From NCBI GenBank assembly GCA_032358255.1, contig JAULBX010011099.1:1-64000 (forward strand): a stretch of DNA of 64,000 bases, in the 5' to 3' direction. A program made the translations under genes and the position numbers. Below the pieces are notes generated by a model. The model was not told where the DNA came from and made no database searches. It was given only the letters and a program-made list of their open reading frames with translations. The number at the start of each line of letters is the position of its first letter. The first letter of the stretch is position 1. This DNA comes from Heterotrichella gracilis (lineage: Eukaryota; Sar; Xanthophyceae; Tribonematales; Xanthonemataceae). This document shows positions 51,804 to 59,842 of the stretch, in pieces.

Positions 51804-53384
51804 TGGCCTTTTCAGTCCTTGGTTATTTGTCGACTGTTCTTCGTATATAGTTGTCCCTGCTTTAGAATTTTTTGCCGAGCTTAAAATATTTTTTGTTTTG
51901 GCGTCAAAAATACCCGTCTCGATAATGGCCTTGCCTAATATTTCTATAACTGGAACTGAGACGCTATTGCCTATTAATTTCATCCATCTCGCTCTGTTTT
52001 CTGGTAATATATAGTCTTTGGGGAAACCTTGAATTAAGCAGGCTTCTTCTTTTGTTATTCTACGATAGTTTTCTTTTTTATAAACTTTGCTAACGAAAAG
52101 TTTTTTATGCTCATCTTCGTTTTTGGCATTAATTACTATAGTCGTTACGTAGTCGTTAGTATCGCTAGCAACAAGTGTTGGAAAAATATTTGAAGTTGGT
52201 AAGAAAATTCTATTTACCCCATAAAGCCCTGTGCTTATTTTCGTGTTTTTGAAATCATACCTTTCTTCATTTGATGTAATGATTCCCTTTACTATTAATG
52301 TTGGTATTGTTTTAGAGATAGAGATTTTTTTAAGTTTTAATTCTCTGTTCATTTTTAATTTGTCAGTTAGCAAAAAATCGCCCTCACAACTATCGATTAA
52401 AATACGTTCTTCTTCTGTTAAGTCTTTTAACTTCTTTCGATTTATCAAGAATGAATAATTATCTTTTTTTAATATGCCTAACTCGACTAGTTCATCAAGT
52501 TCATTTTCTTGAATTGAGTTGTCTAAATCTTGAAAATGTTTTAAAGACAATGGATTGCCATCTAAACTTCCATAAGCACTTTTTCTTCTGTTTCTCAGAA
52601 GTAAATAGCATATTTTCTTTTGCCTGTCAGTAGTATCTTTAATATCCCAAGAATGAATTGTCGAATGACCATTTCGTAAATCATTGAATAGGAAATAGTC
52701 ATTCAAGCCATTACTTGTTGATAGACTCATACTTTTTTGAGTAATGATTTCACCGAATAAATCTTTCGGCATTTCATTTTTCGTTTCAACTATTTTTTCA
52801 TTGAAGTCTGATAAAATGTCGGCTAACTTTATTTTTTTGTCAATAGGTTTCGGTAGTCTAAATTTTTCGGCAAATTCTTTATCTCGAAAACCTACAATGT
52901 ATATCCTAATCCTATTTTGAGGAACACCATAGTCAAAAGAGTTTAAGACATAATAGTTTGCAAAATAACCCGCCTCCTTTATTCTTTCCAAAATATAGGT
53001 CAAGGCCTTTTTATTTCTCGGATCAACTAACCCTTTTACATTTTCAAAAATAAACGCATCAGGTCTTGATTGATTTAATAAATATATAGTATCGTTCCAA
53101 AGTTGTCCTCTATCATCATCAAATCCTAAATTTCTTCCTGCGATTGACCAGCTTTGACAAGGCACACCTGCTGTTAAAAGGTTATGTTTTGGAAGCTCTT
53201 TTATTTTAGTAATGTCGCCTAAATTTTTTTCAATTGGCTCGTTTGAATTTGTACAATAGGTGTTGATTGCATCTTTACTTATTTCGCTAAAATGCAAACA
53301 TTCGCCACCATTGTTTTCAAGCGCCATTCTGAAACCACCAATGCCTGAAAAAAGGTCAATAAATGTAAATTTTGTTTTCCCCAT
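51780..53384 (-). CDS. C5-cytosine DNA methyltransferase of a type II restriction-modification system
   Basis: A 534-residue Dcm-type enzyme. Motif I DLFSGIGGF (10-18), the catalytic PCQ (C76) in GVPCQSWS, the ENV motif FENVKGLVDPRN (about 115-126), motif VIII QNRIRIYIVGF (about 155-166) and motif X GNSVSVPVIE near 490 are present, with a long target-recognition region between about 190 and 440. It methylates the site cut by the nuclease encoded just upstream. Its last eight residues are encoded within attC site 2. Confidence 0.92.
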   Translation of the reverse strand: MGKTKFTFIDLFSGIGGFRMALENNGGECLHFSEISKDAINTYCTNSNEPIEKNLGDITKIKELPKHNLLTAGVPCQSWSIAGRNLGFDDDRGQLWNDTIYLLNQSRPDAFIFENVKGLVDPRNKKALTYILERIKEAGYFANYYVLNSFDYGVPQNRIRIYIVGFRDKEFAEKFRLPKPIDKKIKLADILSDFNEKIVETKNEMPKDLFGEIITQKSMSLSTSNGLNDYFLFNDLRNGHSTIHSWDIKDTTDRQKKICYLLLRNRRKSAYGSLDGNPLSLKHFQDLDNSIQENELDELVELGILKKDNYSFLINRKKLKDLTEEERILIDSCEGDFLLTDKLKMNRELKLKKISISKTIPTLIVKGIITSNEERYDFKNTKISTGLYGVNRIFLPTSNIFPTLVASDTNDYVTTIVINAKNEDEHKKLFVSKVYKKENYRRITKEEACLIQGFPKDYILPENRARWMKLIGNSVSVPVIEILGKAIIETGIFDAKTKNILSSAKNSKAGTTIYEEQSTNNQGLKRPAYNSKQA

Positions 53385-53390
53385 TTTCGA

Positions 53391-54245
53391 CTATTTTAAG
53401 ATTGATGCATCAGAATTATCAGGTGGTTCTATTTCTAAAAACTCTCTGTAAATTCTTTCTCTATATTCCTTTCCTAAAAGATTTATCTCTTTGATAAAAT
53501 TTTTGTATGCTCCTTTTCCGCCAATTAATTCCCAAAATTCATCTCCGATTAAAACAGATTCGTCTTGGTGCATATTGAACCATCTCATAGGAAAAGTCCA
53601 TCTATAATCTTTCTTTTTTCCATATGGATTATATGCCAAAGCATAGTAAGCGTAATCAACTTGTTTGGGCTTCATTGCCAATAATTTGAACATTTTTTCT
53701 TTGCTTACTTTTGTTTGGTCGCTATTTGGAAGAGGAGCTTTTAATTCAAATGCGTATTTTGTGTCTGTTTCTTCATTATGAATAAAAATGTCACAGGTTA
53801 CAGTTACTGGAATAGGTTTTCCTCCACCTTGTCGGATATATTTTAACTCTTTATCCCAATCGGGTTTTACTTTTTCAGCTCCTTTTGTATTGTGCTCCAG
53901 CTTGTTTAATACTTCTTGGATTCTTCTCAGACTTTCACTTCCAACAACCCCAGTTACGTGATGTCCCATTGAACAATTTCCGTGAGCTTCTAAGGCCACA
54001 ACTTGTGCTAATTTCTCCCAAACACCTCCAAATGGTGTTACAAATCTTCTTTCAAAATGTGAACCTTTGAATATTTCATCAGGGACTAATGCGGCATAAA
54101 GAGGTTTTGAAGAATGATGTTTTTCTTTTAAGAAAGGGTCATTGATGAGTACATTGTCCATTACCCTGTCCATCATTTTTGAAACAACACCTTTGATAGC
54201 CAAGGCAACTCTTTCTTGCTTGTTCATTTTTTTTGCCTTTTTCAT
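53391..54245 (-). CDS. Type II restriction endonuclease, TdeIII-like candidate
   Basis: A 284-residue protein between the controller and the methyltransferase genes. A PD-(D/E)xK-type core is visible as D152 in VTCDIF and E167-x-K169 in AFELKAP. The N-terminal region with VALEAHGNCSMGHHVTGVVG (about 83-102) resembles the TdeIII family, which would predict GGNCC as target; this assignment is from memory of the family and is uncertain. It overlaps the controller by four bases (ATGA) and ends six bases before the methyltransferase ATG. Confidence 0.75.
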   Translation of the reverse strand: MKKAKKMNKQERVALAIKGVVSKMMDRVMDNVLINDPFLKEKHHSSKPLYAALVPDEIFKGSHFERRFVTPFGGVWEKLAQVVALEAHGNCSMGHHVTGVVGSESLRRIQEVLNKLEHNTKGAEKVKPDWDKELKYIRQGGGKPIPVTVTCDIFIHNEETDTKYAFELKAPLPNSDQTKVSKEKMFKLLAMKPKQVDYAYYALAYNPYGKKKDYRWTFPMRWFNMHQDESVLIGDEFWELIGGKGAYKNFIKEINLLGKEYRERIYREFLEIEPPDNSDASILK

Positions 54246-54562
54246 CTATTACTTTTCGCAATTTTTTTATTAATATACTTTATCTCTTCTTCAGCTGCAA
54301 TTAAAATGTCCTTTGCGTATTTTTCGTCCACCAATTGGTAAGCCACTTGTTTGCTCATAAATTTTATAACTAGTCCCTTTTCATCAACTTTAAAAGTCTT
54401 GGCGATGATTGGGAGCATTTGTCGGTTTACAGGACGTTCTCCGCGTTCCAACTTACTTAATGTACTTTGGTCGATGTCGAGTAATGCCGCAAGTTTTCTT
54501 AGCGGCATTTCTGAATGCTCTCTTAGCTGTCTAATGTAATCGCCTAAACTTTCCGTCTGCAT
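54242..54562 (-). CDS. XRE-family controller protein of the restriction-modification system
   Basis: A 106-residue DNA-binding protein with an N-terminal helix-turn-helix (about 8-65: LRKLAALLDIDQSTLSKLERG) and a short helical tail. It leads the nuclease and methyltransferase genes in one operon, as controller (C) proteins do, and a matching palindromic operator overlaps its own promoter. Timing control of nuclease versus methyltransferase is the usual role; repression of its own promoter is the likely mode here. Confidence 0.85.
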   Translation of the reverse strand: MQTESLGDYIRQLREHSEMPLRKLAALLDIDQSTLSKLERGERPVNRQMLPIIAKTFKVDEKGLVIKFMSKQVAYQLVDEKYAKDILIAAEEEIKYINKKIAKSNR

Positions 54563-54577
54563 CTTGATTTATATTTC

Positions 54578-54598
54578 TTGACAAGGTTGTCAAATATA
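54578..54598 (-). promoter_or_regulatory. Operator and promoter of the restriction-modification operon
   Basis: TTGACAA-GG-TTGTCAA (54578-54593) is a perfect inverted repeat with flanking AT symmetry. On the minus strand a perfect -7 box TATATTTG (54598-54591) overlaps its upstream half. The arrangement fits autorepression by the XRE protein. Confidence 0.72.
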
Positions 54599-54703
54599 AA
54601 CAGGAATTTTTTGCGATGCGCCTATTTTGTTAAATTATTATTAACAGTCTTAGTTTAGTTGTCGACGAGTCAGTCTTATGTTTCGGAGTCGTCTTTAAGG
54701 CTT

Positions 54704-54821
54704 GCTTATAACGTTTTGCGGCTAAAAGTTGTGCCGCCGTCCGTGAAGTTAAATGTAAGGTAGTCCGCCGAATGATAAAATACCGAAATGCGCGGCATAA
54801 ATTTTAGGTGCTGTTATATGC
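54704..54821 (-). other. attC site 1 (after the first cassette)
   Basis: Minus-strand R'' is GCATATAAC (54821-54813) and R' is GTTATAAGC (54712-54704). Arms pair over CTAAAA-TT-TGCCGC words. The first cassette starts GTTATATGC at 55419, the exact complement of R'', nine of nine. The site begins 7 bases past the stop of the 54828-55400 gene. Confidence 0.75.
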
Positions 54822-54827
54822 AGTTTT

Positions 54828-55400
54828 TTATTTTTTTAAAACGTCAGCGTTGTCCTTTTTACAAAACCACTGAGGCTGGCATTGTTCAACCATACAACCA
54901 CCAAGTTTGTACTTACCCTCGTCTGCCAGTCTCATCGTGTTTTTCGTCGGGAGTCCATAAACGTAAGGAATAACATTTTTTCTTTCCTTACAAATATGGC
55001 AACTAGGTCTTTTCTTGTCTTCATTAAATTTACAGAACTTAGAAGTCCTGATAGTTTCCTCAAATTCAGTAACGGTTGTCAACCGAATATTAATATATGA
55101 AGTCTTACCTTGTTTAGCTTGAGTGTTTCCCCATACGTAGTAAGTAACAAATCCTCTAGCTGTCCCTCTCACTATATATTCGCCTTCGCTTAGTTCGTCA
55201 AATTTACACTCACCGAGTTTGTCAGAAAATGCTGTTTTGATGGCTACGCTGTCCAGAGTTAATATTTCAACTTTTACATTGCTAATTAAAGAGTCCCGTT
55301 TGTCATAAATATGAATTTTTATTTGTCCAGTTTGCGTTTGTCCAACGGAAAGACCCGTCGAAAGAAATAACAATAGGAATATCGTCTGGAATTTTGTCAC
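54828..55400 (-). CDS. Exported protein with carboxypeptidase-regulatory-like and Cys-rich domains
   Basis: A 190-residue protein starting at GTG 55400. Signal peptide about 1-20; an Ig-like regulatory domain about 24-108 (LSEGEYIVRGTARGFVTYYV); and a C-terminal cysteine-rich module with CHICKERKNVIPYVYG (about 133-148), LGGC and QPQWFCKKD, a layout that recurs in bacterial proteins as a possible metal-binding unit. Function unknown. It is the first cassette of the array and has no room for a long promoter after the junction at 55419. Confidence 0.6.
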   Translation of the reverse strand: MTKFQTIFLLLFLSTGLSVGQTQTGQIKIHIYDKRDSLISNVKVEILTLDSVAIKTAFSDKLGECKFDELSEGEYIVRGTARGFVTYYVWGNTQAKQGKTSYINIRLTTVTEFEETIRTSKFCKFNEDKKRPSCHICKERKNVIPYVYGLPTKNTMRLADEGKYKLGGCMVEQCQPQWFCKKDNADVLKK

Positions 55401-55553
55401 CGTAAAAATTGCATATAACTACCCTATACCATTAGTTTTTTTCCTCTTCGCTGATTGTTTTTGAAAGCTTGTATAGGTTTAAATGGTTTTCGGTTTTATA
55501 AATATACTTCATTCTATTTCCTTTTTAACAATTTCAGTCTGAAACGAAGCTTT

Positions 55554-56039
55554 CTACTCCACCAACTTCCCCGATTCGTACTTTTCCTTTCGCTCTAGCT
55601 CCCCATTCTTTCCGTAATAGATCCATAAACCTTCTTTGCAACTTCGATTTTGAAACAGCATTGTTTTTGAATCCTTACCTTCCCTTAAAACCTCCCCTTC
55701 TTCATCAGCTACTGTATTATAACAAACATGATAATAAATTCCCTCTGCCACTAATTTCTCATCCATCGAGATCTGCTTCAAATAACAGGGATTGCAATTC
55801 GCGCGTTTATTAAACCCCACTCCTACTTTCTGAAATTCTTGCTCCGTTACCGATTGTCCGTTAATACTGTATGTTTTAATCGAACCTTCCTGCACTATCC
55901 TATACTTGCAATCATAAACCACCACAGTATCCAACATCATTTGCTTAATTGCGGCTGCACCTCGCTCTTGTGCCACTAATACATGGTTTGTTAAAAAAAT
56001 CGTTAGCAGGACAAGTGTGTGTTTTAAAGTTTGTTTCAT
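55554..56039 (-). CDS. Exported protein with a MORN-like tail
   Basis: A 161-residue protein with a signal peptide (about 1-23, ending VLVAQ) and, at the end, GLWIYYGKNGELERKEKYESGKLVE-like MORN residues (about 137-161, seen as one repeat). Three cysteines lie at CNPC and SCKEG. Function unknown. It shares a 193-base AT-rich intergenic region with the divergent gene at 56233. Confidence 0.5.
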   Translation of the reverse strand: MKQTLKHTLVLLTIFLTNHVLVAQERGAAAIKQMMLDTVVVYDCKYRIVQEGSIKTYSINGQSVTEQEFQKVGVGFNKRANCNPCYLKQISMDEKLVAEGIYYHVCYNTVADEEGEVLREGKDSKTMLFQNRSCKEGLWIYYGKNGELERKEKYESGKLVE

Positions 56040-56232
56040 AGGTTGATTGGATCAAAAAAAGCAAATGAGATTTTTAAAGATACTGCTTTTTGCTTTCCAT
56101 AAACGAAAAACACACCGACGAAATATTATTTTTCACGGATTTTTTCCGTTTTTTTTATGACTTTTTTTGTTTTGGCTTCATTATAATGCCATACCTTCAA
56201 ATTTAAGACCATAATTTTTAAACCCAAAAAAG

Positions 56233-56481
56233 ATGAGCATTGTTGATTTTATTGCTTTAAGCCCTGAACAAAAAGCAGAGGTATTAATTTACAAAGGGCA
56301 ACTGGACAATGATCCGGAATCTTCTGACCTTATTTACTCTTTTTATTTTTATAAAAATTACTATTTTGAAGAGGTGACCCTCCTCTCAACCAACACAGTG
56401 GTAGAAACAAACCAAGTGCAAAAATTTGCGCATTATAAAAAATACCTCAGCGCTATTCGTGCTAAGAAATTAACGCTTTAA
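56233..56481 (+). CDS. Small hypothetical protein
   Basis: An 82-residue protein, no signal peptide, rich in tyrosine and phenylalanine (YSFYFYKNYYFEEV about 36-49). No family recognised. It precedes the alpha/beta hydrolase gene by 42 bases on the same strand and may be co-transcribed with it. Confidence 0.5.
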   Translation: MSIVDFIALSPEQKAEVLIYKGQLDNDPESSDLIYSFYFYKNYYFEEVTLLSTNTVVETNQVQKFAHYKKYLSAIRAKKLTL

Positions 56482-56523
56482 TATTAACTAATATTCCATT
56501 CCTTTTTATCAGTAAACATTTCA

Positions 56524-58017
56524 ATGGCATCTCTCACCCTCGTTTTTGTACACGGATACAGTGTCACCAACCTGAATACCTACGGCGAACTGCCTCAACG
56601 TTTAAAAAATGAAGCGGCCGCCTACAATCATTCCATCACCATTCAAGATCTTTTTCTGGCACGCTACATTAGTTTTAATGACGAGGTTCAACTAAGCGAC
56701 CTGGCAAAAGCATTTCAACATGCAATTAAAGTCCAAATTCCCTCAGGTTCCTCTTTTATATGCATTACCCACTCTACCGGCGCTCCTATTGTGAGAACCT
56801 GGCTCCACCTGTATTACGCCAATCAAGAGCGCGCACTTTGTCCGCTCAGCCATCTTATTATGCTCGCACCGGCTAATCATGGTTCTGCTTTGGCACAACT
56901 CGGCAAAGGCCGTTTAAGCCGCATCAAATCATGGTTTGATCAGGTTGAACCCGGACAAAAAATACTTAATTGGCTCGAATTGGGAAGTAACGAAGCCTGG
57001 CAATTAAATAAAGCCTATATCCATGGCGAAGCTGCTGAATGTTTTTCTAAAAACGTGTTTCCCTTCGTGTTATGTGGACAAGACATTGATCGCAAATTAT
57101 ACGACCATTTAAATTCGTATACCGGAGAGGTAGGTTCAGATGGCGTGGTGCGTTTGGCTTCTGCTAATTTAAATAACGCTTATTTAACCCTCGAACAATC
57201 CACCTTGCAGATCATTCAAGGAAAAGCTTCTTCCGAATTGGTTTTAACCTCCTATACAGAAGCTCCTAAAACCGCTTTGAGAATACTCAGCCGGCGTTCG
57301 CACTCTGGAAACAAAATGGGCATAGTGAAAAGTATCCGCAAAGATTCTTCTGATGAAGATGGTAAAGAAACCATTCGTGCTATTTTTGATTGCATCGCCG
57401 TGCGTCATTTAAACGATTACAACCAACTCTGTGAACGCTTCACCGCTGAGTCTTTAAAGGTGCAAACTTCTTCTGCATTAGAAATAGAACAAAAACCACT
57501 TAAACAAAATCAATACATTCACGATCGATGTGCCATGGTTATTTTCAAATTGTTTGACAGCGATGGAAATACACTGAGCAACTTTGATTTAATTTTCACC
57601 ACCGGACCAGATAAGGACCCCGATGCTCTACCGAACGGATTTATCATCGACCGACAAAAAAATCACATAGATCAATCCAGTTTGACGTATTATTTTAATT
57701 ACGATCTCATGATGGGTTCAAAAGAGATCGCGCATGAAGGAGAAATTATTCGTAAAGCCACGGGTGGAATCTCCTCTCTTGGTATTCGCATTCGGCCCCG
57801 CCCGGATGAAGGATTTGTAAGGTATCTTCCCTGCGAAATAAATCCCTCAGCTGAACTGATGAAAAAGATGATCCGACCTAACGCCACTACCATGGTTCAT
57901 ATTTCGTTGTTTCGGATTGTCAGCAGTGAAGCCCTTCGCTTCGAAAAAACAACGAACGATGATCCCATCACCAAAGATTTTAAGCATACCCAAGCGGGTT
58001 CAGACTTTGTTGTTTAA
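56524..58017 (+). CDS. Alpha/beta hydrolase, lipase-like
   Basis: A 497-residue protein. The N-terminal domain (about 1-260) is an alpha/beta hydrolase: LVFVHGYS at the start (oxyanion loop), the nucleophile elbow as THSTGA (serine about residue 82), MLAPANHGSALA (about 119-130), and GSDGVVR (about 206-212, acid or histidine side). The C-terminal part (about 300-497) is a separate beta-rich domain. It is probably a lipase or esterase acting in the cytoplasm, as no signal peptide is seen. Confidence 0.72.
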   Translation: MASLTLVFVHGYSVTNLNTYGELPQRLKNEAAAYNHSITIQDLFLARYISFNDEVQLSDLAKAFQHAIKVQIPSGSSFICITHSTGAPIVRTWLHLYYANQERALCPLSHLIMLAPANHGSALAQLGKGRLSRIKSWFDQVEPGQKILNWLELGSNEAWQLNKAYIHGEAAECFSKNVFPFVLCGQDIDRKLYDHLNSYTGEVGSDGVVRLASANLNNAYLTLEQSTLQIIQGKASSELVLTSYTEAPKTALRILSRRSHSGNKMGIVKSIRKDSSDEDGKETIRAIFDCIAVRHLNDYNQLCERFTAESLKVQTSSALEIEQKPLKQNQYIHDRCAMVIFKLFDSDGNTLSNFDLIFTTGPDKDPDALPNGFIIDRQKNHIDQSSLTYYFNYDLMMGSKEIAHEGEIIRKATGGISSLGIRIRPRPDEGFVRYLPCEINPSAELMKKMIRPNATTMVHISLFRIVSSEALRFEKTTNDDPITKDFKHTQAGSDFVV

Positions 58018-58161
58018 ATGGGTTTTTTGAAAACAGTTTGGATAATATTGGCTTCAGGGAAAATTTGAGTGTTTGTCATTCCCCTAAAGCGGCCTTTTCC
58101 ATTATGGAAGGCTATGACTTGATTCCGTGTAAATATGTTTCGTTTCAATTCATTTTTACTT

Positions 58162-58169
58162 TATCTTTG
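58162..58169 (+). promoter_or_regulatory. Promoter -7 box of the PspC-domain gene
   Basis: TATCTTTG is a perfect TAnnTTTG box only four bases before the ATG at 58174; a TTTCG lies 19 bases further up. The transcript would be leaderless or nearly so. Confidence 0.55.
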
Positions 58170-58173
58170 AGAC

Positions 58174-58410
58174 ATGATAAGTCGAATTACCCGTTGGTTT
58201 GAACAAAAAGCATTTGGTGTATGTCAATGGTTGGGAAAAAAACTCGGCATTAATACTACTACCGTTAGAATGTACTTTATCTATTTGTCCTTTTTTACCT
58301 TTGGCAGCCCAATTATCATTTATTTCATTCTGGCTTTTATACTGGAACACAAAAATTACTTTAAGCCGTTTTATACTAAAAAACGCCCCAGTGTGTGGGA
58401 TATTGATTAA
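58174..58410 (+). CDS. PspC-domain protein
   Basis: A 78-residue protein with a PspC domain: an N-terminal amphipathic part with GVCQWLGKKLGINTTTVRMYF (about 15-35) and one membrane helix about 37-58. PspC proteins sense or respond to envelope stress in the inner membrane. This is a minimal form with no extra domain. Confidence 0.75.
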   Translation: MISRITRWFEQKAFGVCQWLGKKLGINTTTVRMYFIYLSFFTFGSPIIIYFILAFILEHKNYFKPFYTKKRPSVWDID

Positions 58411-58450
58411 TTTTCAACGAAAAGAACTTTGGAAAAGTTGAAAGCTGTTT

Positions 58451-58645
58451 TTACTCTTTATCTTTTTCCTCTTCAGAAAGATCGGGCAAGAAAGATAGAA
58501 TAAGTGTAGCGATACCGGGTAAAATTATTCCGATCAAAAACCAAACTTTGGCATTTCTTCCTAACTGTTTGGCATAAAAATAAGTTAAGGTTGGCAAGCC
58601 GAGAAGCAATAATAATCCCAGATTTATTATAGCCACAACTCCCAT
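58451..58645 (-). CDS. Small membrane protein
   Basis: A 64-residue protein with two hydrophobic helices (about 4-23 and 33-52) and an acidic tail LSEEEKDKE. No family recognised. It starts one base past the AhpD-like gene and is the last gene of the trpG-aro-tatC operon. Confidence 0.55.
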   Translation of the reverse strand: MGVVAIINLGLLLLLGLPTLTYFYAKQLGRNAKVWFLIGIILPGIATLILSFLPDLSEEEKDKE

Positions 58646-58646
58646 A

Positions 58647-58988
58647 TTATTTATTTAGTTCTTCCCAAAATTCGGCACCCCTGCGGGTGTGTGGAATAAC
58701 AATGGTTCCGCCAACAATATTGGCAACGGCAAAAACTTCATACACTTCTTCAGTAGTACAACCTTGCTCTTTGCATTTCTCAAGATGGTATTTGATACAA
58801 TCATCACAGCGCAAAACCATACTCGCCACTAAACCCAACATTTCTTTGGTCTTCACATTCAAAGCGCCCTCTGCATAGGTTTGTGTATCGAGGTTAAACA
58901 AACGTTTAATCACTAAATTGTCTTTTCCCAAAATGACCTCATTCATTTTTGCCCGGTACTCATTAAATTCTGTAACCTGTTTTGACAT
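58647..58988 (-). CDS. AhpD/carboxymuconolactone decarboxylase-family protein
   Basis: A 113-residue alpha-helical protein with the redox motif CDDCIKYH (about 51-58), in which the CxxC and following histidine form the AhpD active site. Members act in peroxide defence or as decarboxylases. It lies 11 bases after tatC in the same operon. Confidence 0.8.
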   Translation of the reverse strand: MSKQVTEFNEYRAKMNEVILGKDNLVIKRLFNLDTQTYAEGALNVKTKEMLGLVASMVLRCDDCIKYHLEKCKEQGCTTEEVYEVFAVANIVGGTIVIPHTRRGAEFWEELNK

Positions 58989-58999
58989 GGTAGATGTTT

Positions 59000-59839
59000 T
59001 TAGTCGAGTTTATGTTTTTTAATAACCCAGGCCGATACAAATACACTGAGTTCATATAACAAGTACATGGGAATAGCCACTACCATTTGAGAGGTGACAT
59101 CCGGACTTGGAGTAATGACCGCCGCTGCAATTAAAATGATGATGACAGCATGTTTTCGGTATTTGCGCATAAAACTTGGTGTGAGCAAGCTCATGCGGGT
59201 TAAAAAATAAACCAGTACCGGCATCTCAAAAATAATTCCCGATACCAATACCATGGTACTAATTAATGAAATGTAATCATCAAAGGTGTTTTGTGTTTGC
59301 ACAATGCCGCTGGAAGAAACCTGGTAATTAATGAGAAAATTATAACTCATTGGGAACAACAAAAAATAACCAAAACAGATGCCGATAAGAAATAACATCG
59401 AGGCAATGACCACAAATATTTTTACCGGACCTATTTCCTGATTTTTTAAAGCCGGACGAATAAATTTCCAGAATTCCCATAAAACAAAAGGGAAGCCAAG
59501 TATCAAACCACAAACCAAAGAGATCCACATGTGATTAAAAAATTGTTCAGAGGCCGATAAGGTTTGCAAATGAGCCGGCTTTACCACCATACACATCACA
59601 TCTCCGGCACCAATTCTATAACCCAAAGAACATAATGCCCGGTAAGAAATAAAATCTTGTTTTAAAGGGCCAAAAATAACCGTGTCAAACACAAAATCAT
59701 TTAAGATAAAGGCAGAGATTGCCAAAACAGCGATCACGATGGAACTGCGAACCAAATGCCAACGCAATTCTTCGAGGTGTTGAAGAAAAGACATTTCTGT
59801 TCCTTCAGAGGTATTTTTATCGGAGGCGAAAAAGGCCAT
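59000..59839 (-). CDS. tatC: Twin-arginine translocase subunit TatC
   Basis: A 279-residue inner-membrane protein with six helices. The N-terminal SFLQHLEELRWHLVRS (about 17-32) holds the glutamate-rich signal-binding loop conserved in TatC, and a longer than usual periplasmic loop follows. It forms the receptor that recognises twin-arginine signal peptides. It lies three bases after aroA; tatA is not in the window. Confidence 0.9.
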   Translation of the reverse strand: MAFFASDKNTSEGTEMSFLQHLEELRWHLVRSSIVIAVLAISAFILNDFVFDTVIFGPLKQDFISYRALCSLGYRIGAGDVMCMVVKPAHLQTLSASEQFFNHMWISLVCGLILGFPFVLWEFWKFIRPALKNQEIGPVKIFVVIASMLFLIGICFGYFLLFPMSYNFLINYQVSSSGIVQTQNTFDDYISLISTMVLVSGIIFEMPVLVYFLTRMSLLTPSFMRKYRKHAVIIILIAAAVITPSPDVTSQMVVAIPMYLLYELSVFVSAWVIKKHKLD

Positions 59840-59842
59840 GGT

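Larger units (their letters stand above)
46648..55419 (-). mobile_element. Gene-cassette array without integrase (CALIN-like)
   Basis: About eight cassettes, all read on the minus strand, are separated by seven attC-like sites (listed separately). Junctions, placed at the G/TT or A/TT step on the minus strand, are 55419, 54712, 51715, 50785, 49970, 49162, 48392, 47639 and tentatively 46648. Most cassettes hold one gene or one operon (restriction-modification, toxin-antitoxin). For seven cassettes the first bases match the reverse complement of the R'' end of that same cassette's attC in 6 to 9 positions, as expected if each once closed into a circle. No tyrosine recombinase gene is present in this window. 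Confidence 0.72.

Noticed and set aside
46648-55419. Prophage or plasmid-derived island
   Set aside because: No phage structural, replication, mobilisation, transposase or integrase genes were seen; the repeating palindromes explain the layout better.
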